A stretch of DNA of 64,000 bases from G963665975 sp963665975 (GTDB lineage: Bacteria > Bacteroidota > Rhodothermia > Rhodothermales > Bin80), in NCBI GenBank assembly GCA_963665975.1, contig OY762508.1, forward strand, positions 2,108,001 to 2,172,000. The letters run 5' to 3'. Numbering within the stretch: the first letter of the stretch is position 1; each line of letters starts with the position of its first letter. A program made the position numbers and the translations under genes. Below are positions 56,850 through 64,000 of this stretch, piece after piece. The notes beneath the pieces are model-generated. The model saw only the letters and a list, made by a program, of their open reading frames with translations. It was not told the origin of the DNA and ran no database searches.

Positions 56850-58109
56850 CTACTCCTCTATTGCAGCATACACAAGGGTCCTGAACCGGTCGCTCACAGG
56901 AACAGCTGCGTACGGCATTAACTGCGTCCATACCATAGCGACAAGATCCTCCGACGGGTCAATGAAGAAATACGTGTTTGCAGCACCACTCCACTCGTAG
57001 ACGCCTTCCGAGCCCAGCATCCGGGTCGCCGCGACATTCGTACACACCCGAACGCCGAGACCGAAACCCCAACCAGGGGCAAATTCATATCCGAGGTGAT
57101 CGGCCGTCATCAGTGCGACGGTCTTGGGACTTAGCAGGCGTTTTCCGTCCAGCATGCCACCGAGCCGCAGCATTTCAGCAAAACGCAGGTAATCCGACAT
57201 CGTGGAAACAAGCCCGCCACCACCGGAAAAGAACCGGACCGGCGCTGCAAACTGACTGGTCGCATCGCGATCAACGGCGTACAGCTCACCCTGGCGGTTG
57301 CGCCGGTAATTGGTGCTCAAGCGATGCAGATCCTCCTTCTCCACGCTAAAGCCTGTATCCGTCATGCCAAGAGGATTGAAAATGCGCTGCTCGAGAAAAT
57401 CCTCCAGCGTCATTCCGGATACTACTTCCACGACATAGCCCAAAATGTCTGTAGCTACGCTGTAGTTCCACGTCTCGCCAGGTTGGTGCAGCAGAGGAAG
57501 GCTACCGACTCGACCTGTAAAATCCTCAAGATTACCGCCACCGAATACGGGGGTCGCCCGATAGAGCGAATCAACGGGAGTATTGCCGAAAAATCCGTAT
57601 GTGAGTCCCGACTGGTGCGTAAGCAGATCGTGGATCGTAACAGGACGGTCTAGAGCCGCTCGCCTGGACGGTGCGTCCGCATCATACACGGTCAGGTCGC
57701 CGAAATCCGGAATAAACCTGGAAACGGGGTCGCCGAGCAGGAAGCGCCCTTCCTCGTAGAGCATCAGGATAGCTACGCTCGTGATCGGCTTCGACATTGA
57801 ATAGATCCGAAACAGCGTGGAATCAGTCATGGTGATGCCAGACGCCTTGTCCTGGTAGCCCACGTCTTCCCGGTACACAATGCTGCCGCGACGAACGACC
57901 ATTGCCGAAGCTCCTGCAACCGCTTCTTCATCAACGTAGGTCTGCAAGAACGGTCCAATACGTGATAGCCTCTCGGCAGACATGCCAACCTTTTCAGGGT
58001 TTGCCCACTCCTGGGCGATTGAGGGGACGGCAAGGCTGGCGATCAGCAGCAGGCTGATCCACATTCTAATGGGGCGCATGGCTGCGAATGAGCTTATGTT
58101 GAAGAGCAT
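56850..58109 (-). CDS. serine hydrolase (class C beta-lactamase / AmpC-like family)
   Basis: 419-residue exported hydrolase. Signal peptide from Met11 (MRPIRMWISLLLIASLAVPS); catalytic SMSK at 104-107; NYSVATD carries the Tyr of the second motif; and a C-terminal YEWSGAANTYFF segment closes the active site. Family members are esterases, D-aminopeptidases or lactamases. A mutated copy of the first ~170 codons lies at 59.3-59.8 kb. Function not inferable beyond hydrolase. Confidence 0.9.
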   Translation of the reverse strand: MLFNISSFAAMRPIRMWISLLLIASLAVPSIAQEWANPEKVGMSAERLSRIGPFLQTYVDEEAVAGASAMVVRRGSIVYREDVGYQDKASGITMTDSTLFRIYSMSKPITSVAILMLYEEGRFLLGDPVSRFIPDFGDLTVYDADAPSRRAALDRPVTIHDLLTHQSGLTYGFFGNTPVDSLYRATPVFGGGNLEDFTGRVGSLPLLHQPGETWNYSVATDILGYVVEVVSGMTLEDFLEQRIFNPLGMTDTGFSVEKEDLHRLSTNYRRNRQGELYAVDRDATSQFAAPVRFFSGGGGLVSTMSDYLRFAEMLRLGGMLDGKRLLSPKTVALMTADHLGYEFAPGWGFGLGVRVCTNVAATRMLGSEGVYEWSGAANTYFFIDPSEDLVAMVWTQLMPYAAVPVSDRFRTLVYAAIEE

Positions 58110-58265
58110 ATGGAGGCTATCAAATATAGGATAGCCCTACGCAATGGTTCTGCCCGGCAGCAGCTCAGCCGTTGCTAGTGTTTCGTATCAACAATTCTGC
58201 TCAGTAGAATATCCGGTGGCATATTGCCCCCGTAGCCTTCAGGGAATTCAAGGGGGGGCGATGCC

Positions 58266-58565
58266 ATGGCGAATCACAACACGCGAGTGGTACTGGAGAA
58301 CGACGACAGACAACGAAAGAAGCTGAAATGCTGGCTCCGGCGGTCCAATACCGGGCAGGCTCTTGCGCTGCGTGCCCGGATTATTTTGACATCCGCCGAT
58401 GGCGAAAGCGATCGGAGTGTAGCGGCGCGCCTGGGTACAACTCGTACAACGGTCGGTAAGTGGGGCTGGCGATTCATCGAAAAGGGAAGTGACGGCCTGC
58501 CATCCGAGCCGCTTGAAGCCAAACCAACAGAAGGCGAGTTTACAACATACTTGGGACTTGACTAG
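58266..58565 (+). CDS. IS630-type HTH-only ORF (transposase remnant or domesticated)
   Basis: 99-residue protein with the IS630 N-terminal pattern: ALALRARIILTSADGESDRS, then VAARLGTTRTTVGKWGWRF, and a stop where the linker would lead into the DDE domain, which is missing. It has its own ribosome site (AAGGGGGG) and lies between the two copies of the serine-hydrolase region. It could still bind DNA. A ~75-base relative survives at 16.2 kb. Confidence 0.6.
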   Translation: MANHNTRVVLENDDRQRKKLKCWLRRSNTGQALALRARIILTSADGESDRSVAARLGTTRTTVGKWGWRFIEKGSDGLPSEPLEAKPTEGEFTTYLGLD

Positions 58566-58682
58566 CGGGACTGGAACTTGCAAGGAGCAATATACTATTA
58601 CAACCGAGGGAATCTCGTGCAGAGTTCAAGGCTGTGGTGGTGGGTGTTTCTCAAAAAACCCCCGAATTGGAGAGTAAGCACA

Positions 58683-59213
58683 ATGAAAAAAGCAATCGTA
58701 GCCAATAGTTTTCTTCTGTTGCCATGTTTAATGGCAGTTGCTCAGACTCCTGATTGGGTACCAGAACCGTCCGGCGTCAGACAAATTGCAGAGATCACTG
58801 TATTGGGGGATAGCGCGGTATTTGTTGAGCGACTGGAAAATGGTGACGTTGTCCGACGGATGAAATTGGGTGGCCCTGAAGTGAGAATTGTAGGTAGCTA
58901 TGGAGAAGCAATCGCTGTTGCTGACTTACGCGCACCTTCCGTTGTTGCAGTACCCACGGAGAAAGGAGCTGCTTTTTATGGTGACTTGGAGCTTATTACA
59001 GTAGCAATAGACCCCGCATCTCATCTCCGATCTGATCAAGGCCGCTTTCTAGTCTATCATGCGTTGGTCGAAATTCGGACAGAAAGGGGAACGATTAGCC
59101 CTGACCAAGAGCCTGCTGTTTCTCCGCGTGAGGTTCCACTGAATCAGAGAGGAGAACAAATTAGAGCAGTGCTGGAAGAAGTTAGACAAACCAAAAGGCG
59201 AAAGAAGAATTAG
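58683..59213 (+). CDS. secreted hypothetical protein, more A/T-rich than its neighbours
   Basis: 176-residue exported protein with a short signal peptide (MKKAIVANSFLLLPCLMAVA) and basic C-terminus (RQTKRRKKN). The ribosome site GGAGAG supports ATG 58683. No known domain. Codon use is visibly A/T-richer than in the flanking genes, and it sits next to an IS remnant inside the duplicated segment, so it may be acquired DNA. Confidence 0.6.
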   Translation: MKKAIVANSFLLLPCLMAVAQTPDWVPEPSGVRQIAEITVLGDSAVFVERLENGDVVRRMKLGGPEVRIVGSYGEAIAVADLRAPSVVAVPTEKGAAFYGDLELITVAIDPASHLRSDQGRFLVYHALVEIRTERGTISPDQEPAVSPREVPLNQRGEQIRAVLEEVRQTKRRKKN

Positions 59214-59288
59214 CACCAATGATTGACATAAGCAGTTGGTGTATGCCTTCTTGTCATTCCTCTTTGAGTCCCTGAAAGCTACGGGGTT

Positions 59289-59783
59289 TTGCGAAAAATC
59301 CGTATGTGAGACCCGACCGGTGCGTAAGCAGATCGTGGATCGTGACAGGACGGTCAGGTGCCGCTCGCCTGGACGGTGCATCCCCACCATACACGGTCAG
59401 ATCGCCGAAACCCGGAATAAACCTGGAAACGGAGTCGCCGAGATAGCCACGCTCGTGATCGGCTTCGACATTGAATAGATCCGAAACAGCGTGGAGTCAG
59501 TCATGGTGACGCCAGACGCCCTGTTCTGGTAGCCCACGTCTTCCCGGTACACACCGCTGCCGCGAGGAACGACCATTGCCGAAGCTCCTGCAACCGTTTC
59601 TTCATCGTCGTAGGTCTGCAGGAGGGGTCCAATGCGTGATAGCCGCTCGGCAGACATGCCAGCCTCGTCAGGGTTCGTTCACTCCTGGGCACTTGCCGGG
59701 ACGGCAAGGCTGGCGAACAAGAGCAGGCTGATCCACATTCTAATGGGGCGCATGGCTGCGAATGAGCTTATGTTGGAGAGCAC
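59289..59783 (-). pseudogene. truncated duplicate of the serine hydrolase
   Basis: Matches 57586-58109 closely, in the same orientation. Damage: start ATG is GTG, the Trp codon after the signal peptide is TGA, about 31 bases are deleted after PITSVAI causing a frameshift, and the match ends at codon ~170. The SMSK motif is intact, but no full product is possible. Similarity continues upstream through the former promoter to about 59850. Confidence 0.9.
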
Positions 59784-59847
59784 ATGGAGGCTGTCAAGTA
59801 CAGGGTAGCTCTGCGCAATGGTTCTGTCAGGCGGCAGCTCAGCCGTG

Positions 59848-61389
59848 TTAGCGGCGCTCACGTACACCTACATCATTGGCCCAAGTCTTCCACAGGCTCT
59901 CGAGCTCCCTGACACGCACCGTCTCCTGGCCAGCAAGGTCGTGCAACTCTGCTGGATCGGTGCGCAAATCGTACAGCTCCCATTCGCCGCGCTGCCGGTC
60001 CCAAACCAGCTTCCAATCGCCACGGCGAATGGCGCGGTTGCCGATATGCTCCCAATACAGCGTGCGGTCGGACAACGCGGGTTTGGCATCGGCAAAGACC
60101 GGTAGCAGGCTCTCTCCATCCACCTCCTCGCTACCGGGATTGCCTGTAGCGTCACGTATCGTCGCCATCAGGTCGATCACATGGCCGACCCGAGGCTCAA
60201 TGCGTCCGGGTTTCGCGATACCCTTCGGCCAGTAAGCAATAAGGGGCGTAGCTATGCCACCCTCGTGCATCCATTGCTTGTAGAGGCGGAATGGAGTATT
60301 GGATGCATTGGCCCATGGCTCCTGGTAGGCCACATACGATCCCCGAGCTCCGATACTGGCTTCCGGATCGTGGAGTCGGCGGCCCTCGACGCTCTCGGCG
60401 CAGCCTCCGTTGTCTGACAGGAACACCACCAGCGTGTTGTCCCGCGCATCCATAGATTCAATGCGGTCCAACACGGCGCCGATGCCCTGGTCCATGCGGT
60501 CGATCATTGCTGCATACACCGCCATGCGCAGCGCCCAGTCGCCCTTGTTTGTAGCATCTTCCCAGGCCGGCACACCCTCCGGGCGCGGGGACAACCCAAA
60601 GCGCCCGTCAATGACGCCGAGCTCCTGCATACGCACGTACCGTTCCGCACGCAGTGAATCCCATCCAATAGCGTAGCGATCGCGATACCTGGCAATATCC
60701 TCTGGCATCGCATGGAGCGGCCAGTGCGGTGCGGTGTAGGCCAGATACAGAAAAAATGGACGGTCTCGGTGGTTGGCCTCGTGATCTTCCAGATAGCCGA
60801 CAGCGCGCTCTGTGAAGACGTCCGTCATGTAAAACCCTTCGGACGGCGGCTCCCAGCGAGTATCGTCCAGAACCATCTGACGTGTGCGCTCCTGGTCCTT
60901 GATGATTTCATAGTAGCTGCTTGCACCGCTGATCAGCCCGAAGTACCGGTCAAAGCCGCGCTGCCTGGGCCAGTGCTCCGGCTTTTCCCCAACATGCCAC
61001 TTACCGGACATGTACGTGCGGTAACCCGCCATTCGAAGCTCCTCAGCGACCGTGGCGCTCTCCTCACTTAGGAAGCCCTGATACGGTCCCGCCGTCGGGT
61101 CGCTGCCCAGAGAACTTACCATTGCGCCCATCCCCACACGGTGGGGGTATCTGCCCGTGAGGAGCGCCGCACGCGTTGGGCAACAGCGACCGGCATTATA
61201 GAAATGCCGAAACTGCAACCCGTTCTTGGCAAGCCAGTCGAGGTTCGGCGTGTCCACCTCTCCACCATACGCTCCAATGTCCGAATAGCCCATGTCATCG
61301 GCGAGAATGATGACGACATTTGGCGGCTGCTGCCCTGTGCTGCAGCCTGCCAGGGCTACCAAGAGAAGAATCACAACAAGATCACGCAT
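59848..61389 (-). CDS. lipoprotein arylsulfatase
   Basis: 513-residue sulfatase. Leader ends VALAGC (lipobox). Metal-site start NVVIILADDMGYSDIGAYGG; formylglycine signature C69-C-P-T-R73 with AALLTGRYPHRVG; DNGG at the second metal site (LVVFLSDNGGCAE). Arylsulfatase A/atsA type by layout. The stop lies beside the duplicated serine-hydrolase promoter region. Distinct from the sulfatase at 46 kb. Confidence 0.93.
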   Translation of the reverse strand: MRDLVVILLLVALAGCSTGQQPPNVVIILADDMGYSDIGAYGGEVDTPNLDWLAKNGLQFRHFYNAGRCCPTRAALLTGRYPHRVGMGAMVSSLGSDPTAGPYQGFLSEESATVAEELRMAGYRTYMSGKWHVGEKPEHWPRQRGFDRYFGLISGASSYYEIIKDQERTRQMVLDDTRWEPPSEGFYMTDVFTERAVGYLEDHEANHRDRPFFLYLAYTAPHWPLHAMPEDIARYRDRYAIGWDSLRAERYVRMQELGVIDGRFGLSPRPEGVPAWEDATNKGDWALRMAVYAAMIDRMDQGIGAVLDRIESMDARDNTLVVFLSDNGGCAESVEGRRLHDPEASIGARGSYVAYQEPWANASNTPFRLYKQWMHEGGIATPLIAYWPKGIAKPGRIEPRVGHVIDLMATIRDATGNPGSEEVDGESLLPVFADAKPALSDRTLYWEHIGNRAIRRGDWKLVWDRQRGEWELYDLRTDPAELHDLAGQETVRVRELESLWKTWANDVGVRERR

Positions 61390-61476
61390 TGCGCTATCGG
61401 TACCGTGTCATATAGGCGGCATCAATAAAGGCCTCCCTGGTTTAAATTGCACTACGCTACCGCTGCACACCCAGAT

Positions 61477-62745
61477 ATGAGCATGGTTATCGGAAACGGA
61501 CACCGGGACGGCTTTCTCACGGAAGCAGAAACGCGCGCTATTCTGAAGGAGGCTCTGGACGCCGAACCGCTTTTTGACCAACGCGTGTTGGTGCTCATTC
61601 CGGACGGAACGCGAACGGCGCCGATTCCTCTTTTCTTCCGGATCCTTGCCAACCTTCTTGGGGACCGCGCACGCACACTGGATTTTCTGGTGGCCCTGGG
61701 CACGCATCCACTGATGAGCGAGGAAGCGCTATGTGGTCTCGTCGGCATTACAGCCAAAGAGCGCACGGAGCAGTATGCGCATATTGGCATCTTCAACCAC
61801 CGATGGGACCTCCCGGACACCTTCCGCACACTGGAGGTAATTCCCGCCTCGGAAATATATCACCTGTCTGATGGCCACCTTAGCAGCCCGCTACCTGTCA
61901 CGGTCAATCGCAAGGTACTCGACTACGACGCGATACTCATCTGCGGTCCAACCTATCCGCATGAGGTAGTGGGCTTTTCTGGGGGAAACAAGTATTTCTT
62001 TCCAGGAATCAGCGGTCCGGAAGTCATCAACATGACGCACTGGCTGGGGGCGCTCCTAACCAGTTACGCCATCATAGGCTCTGGATACACACCTGTGCGC
62101 GCCATCATAGACCGGGCAGCACAGGCCATTCCCGCACGCAGGCTCTGTGCGAGCATGGTTGTAGGCGAGCACGGACTATTCGGCCTCTATGTCGGGACAC
62201 CCGAAGAAGCCTGGGAGGCTGCCGCGACGTTGTCCTCAGCGGTGCATATCACGTGGGTCGACAAAGCCTACCAGTGCGCGCTCGCAGTCATCCCTGCGAT
62301 GTATGCCGACTTGTGGACGGGTGCCAAGGGCATGTACAAACTGGAGCCGGCTCTGGCATCCGGCGGAGAGCTGATTCTGTATGCGCCGCATATTGACGAG
62401 CTGTCCTACACGCATGGCGCGGTGCTGGATCAGATCGGGTATCATGGCGCGGACTACTTTCTTGCCAATTGGGATCGCTACAAAGATTTCCCACACGCCG
62501 TACTGGCGCATGCGGCCCATGTACGCGGGCTCAGCACCTATTCCGACGGAGTGGAGAAACCTCGCATTCGACTTACGCTGGCCAGCAAGGTCTCTCGCGC
62601 GCGCTGCGAGCGCATGGGCCTCGGTTACCGTGACCCCGAAACCATTCGCGTAGAAGACTGGAAGGGGCGTGAGCATGAAGGAATCTTGCTGGTGGCGCGC
62701 GCAGGAGAGCGGCTTTATAAACTCAAGTCCACCGCAAGTCGGTGA
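61477..62745 (+). CDS. larA: LarA-family lactate racemase-like protein
   Basis: 422-residue protein. LarA motifs: DGTRTAP at 43-49, the ALGTHP His (H77), TYPHEVVGFSGGNKYFFPG with H162 and the cofactor Lys K172, and MTHWLG. The family uses a nickel-pincer nucleotide bound to that Lys to racemise 2-hydroxy acids by hydride transfer. Many homologues use other substrates. The cofactor genes larB, larC and larE are not in the window. The symbol is by family, not proven substrate. Confidence 0.85.
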   Translation: MSMVIGNGHRDGFLTEAETRAILKEALDAEPLFDQRVLVLIPDGTRTAPIPLFFRILANLLGDRARTLDFLVALGTHPLMSEEALCGLVGITAKERTEQYAHIGIFNHRWDLPDTFRTLEVIPASEIYHLSDGHLSSPLPVTVNRKVLDYDAILICGPTYPHEVVGFSGGNKYFFPGISGPEVINMTHWLGALLTSYAIIGSGYTPVRAIIDRAAQAIPARRLCASMVVGEHGLFGLYVGTPEEAWEAAATLSSAVHITWVDKAYQCALAVIPAMYADLWTGAKGMYKLEPALASGGELILYAPHIDELSYTHGAVLDQIGYHGADYFLANWDRYKDFPHAVLAHAAHVRGLSTYSDGVEKPRIRLTLASKVSRARCERMGLGYRDPETIRVEDWKGREHEGILLVARAGERLYKLKSTASR

Positions 62746-62789
62746 ATGTTGCAGACCTCACAATCCCCTTCAGTTACCGGAATTACATC

Positions 62790-63668
62790 ATGCCTCTTCA
62801 CATGTCCCGGCGGCATTTTCTGAAGCACGCACTAGCGGCAGGTGCTGGAATCGGCACCCTGACAGGCTGCCGAGATTCGGTTTCGCCCCTTCTGTCAGTC
62901 GGCATCTGCGGCCCAGTTCGTGATCACCTGGACTATGCGCAAAGCGGATATGCCTATATCGAGCCTACTGTGCAAGGGTTTCTGGTTCCAGAGGCGTCAG
63001 AGGCCGAATTCCAGGCCAATCTCGACCTGTTGCGCGGAGGTAACCTATCCGTTCCCGTGGCGAACAGTTTTCTTCCGTCCACACTGAAGGTCGTCGGACC
63101 CGAAGCGAACCACGAGGCTGTACTCGGCTACGCGGAAACGGCGTTTCGGCGTGCTCGTATCGTGGGAATCGAGCATATCGTATTCGGCAGCGGAGGAGCG
63201 CGGTACATCCCGGACGAATTTCCGCGCGACCAGGCCCGCGCACAGTTTGTCGCACTTCTCAAGGAAATGGCGCCGCTGGCGGCGCGTTATGGCATAACGC
63301 TGTGTCTGGAACCGCTGCGCCGACAGGAGACGAACTTCCTCAACACGGTGCCGGAGTCCATGGCTGTCCTGCGTGAGGTCGGCCACTCGCATGTTCAGAT
63401 CACCTTTGATATTTACCACATCACCCAGGAAGGACGCGGGGTCGATGATGTGCATATTGCGGGCGGCGCCATTAGCCATTGCCACATCGCGGAAGACGAG
63501 GACAGGCGCGCTCCGGGAGTGCAAGGAGACGACTTTACGCCGTATTTCGCAGCGCTGAAAACTATAGGTTATCGAGGACGCATCTCTGTCGAGTGTCGCT
63601 GGCAGGAACGGGCGACAGAGCTGCCGGCAGCGGTAGCGGAGTTGACCCGGCAGTTGGCAATGGTTTGA
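62790..63668 (+). CDS. Tat-exported sugar phosphate isomerase/epimerase (TIM barrel)
   Basis: 292-residue AP-endonuclease-2 / xylose-isomerase-like TIM barrel with a Tat leader (SRRHFLKHALAAG) ending in TLTGC, so possibly a lipoprotein. Metal and catalytic positions: ITLCLEPLRRQE, FDIYHITQEG, HCHIAEDED and ISVECRW. A GTG at 62742 overlaps the larA stop (GTGA), an alternative start with coupling; ATG 62790 was preferred because it fits the leader. It probably works with LarA on one hydroxy-acid or sugar substrate. Confidence 0.82.
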   Translation: MPLHMSRRHFLKHALAAGAGIGTLTGCRDSVSPLLSVGICGPVRDHLDYAQSGYAYIEPTVQGFLVPEASEAEFQANLDLLRGGNLSVPVANSFLPSTLKVVGPEANHEAVLGYAETAFRRARIVGIEHIVFGSGGARYIPDEFPRDQARAQFVALLKEMAPLAARYGITLCLEPLRRQETNFLNTVPESMAVLREVGHSHVQITFDIYHITQEGRGVDDVHIAGGAISHCHIAEDEDRRAPGVQGDDFTPYFAALKTIGYRGRISVECRWQERATELPAAVAELTRQLAMV

Positions 63669-63844
63669 GTGCACTCTCAAGGGACTTGCAAGGGATTTCT
63701 TGGCCGCCATCGCGGAACAGGCCGTGTGGGGTGGAGGGTCGTCGTCCTGTGTGTATTCGCCTTGAGCGCGCCCGGGGCCGCAACCGTCGCATCCAACTAC
63801 GCATACAGGTGCGATAGCATGGCACGACGAGCCGTGTTCGCCAG

Positions 63845-64000
63845 CCTATTTGGAAATTGCTCGCGGTATGACAATGACGCGCTGGCCATCCAGCCGCAGT
63901 ACACCGGCGTGGTGGTACTTGGCTTTGATGCGATTTTGTTGACTGATCTGCTGATCACGCAGATCAAGATAGAGTTGCACGCCACCGTTGAAAATCGCCC
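63845..64000 (-). CDS. 3' part of a gene running off the window, possible IS110-type transposase
   Basis: The minus-strand frame is open from the window edge to TAG at 63845-63847. Its sequence (YLDLRDQQISQQNRIKAKYH, then AGVLRLDGQRV) resembles the linker helix of IS110-type transposases, but only 51 residues are seen. It ends early for such a protein, so it may be truncated. The 63669-63844 stretch beside it holds nothing recognised. Confidence 0.35.

Overview
This 64 kb window reads as chromosomal DNA of a free-living, respiring member of the Rhodothermia/Bacteroidota (FCB) lineage. Four features point there: a secreted protease with a C-terminal type IX secretion sorting domain, a TonB-dependent receptor with a carboxypeptidase-like N-terminal domain followed directly by a DUF4249 lipoprotein, a DUF2911 protein, and many lipoproteins, sulfatases and Tat-exported oxidoreductases typical of marine polymer and small-organics degraders. 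Taxonomy is inferred from gene content only; no rRNA, tRNA or CRISPR array was seen.

Layout. 1-9 kb is housekeeping: the 5' end of uvrA, a BatA/VWA membrane protein, hflX, a CBS-domain protein, and a frdABCD fumarate reductase operon ending in a small TPR-like gene. 9-10 kb is decayed DNA: a small membrane gene broken by one amber codon and a transposase fragment. 10-17 kb holds a propeller lipoprotein, an aldehyde dehydrogenase, an M1 metallopeptidase coupled to a membrane protein, and a steroid 5-alpha-reductase-like enzyme. 17.4-23 kb is dominated by a large subtilisin/leucine-rich-repeat/T9SS protein whose frame is broken at a run of nine G, flanked by related direct repeats. 23-27 kb has an M81 peptidase, a DUF488 protein and a frameshifted lipoprotein.

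27.5-31 kb carries rpoN and, divergently, ruvB; ruvB contains a 316-residue intein inserted exactly in the Walker A loop. 31-45 kb is a catabolic block: secreted sorbosone-dehydrogenase-like propeller, D-2-hydroxyacid dehydrogenase (FAD + Fe-S), MFS transporter, large propeller/HEAT/cytochrome c protein, outer-membrane barrel, PhyH dioxygenase, SDR and Gfo/Idh/MocA oxidoreductases. 45-53 kb has a sulfatase, TonB receptor plus DUF4249 lipoprotein, and a GMC oxidoreductase with a small Tat-type partner.

53-64 kb holds a PLD-SF2 helicase of the DUF3427 type (possible defence gene), a serine hydrolase with a truncated, mutated second copy 1.7 kb away, an IS630-type HTH remnant between the copies, a second sulfatase, a LarA-family racemase and a TIM-barrel sugar isomerase.

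The most notable items are the RuvB P-loop intein, the poly-G frameshift in the LRR protease, and the segmental duplication of the serine hydrolase. I found no multi-gene assembly that I can defend as a wholly new system.
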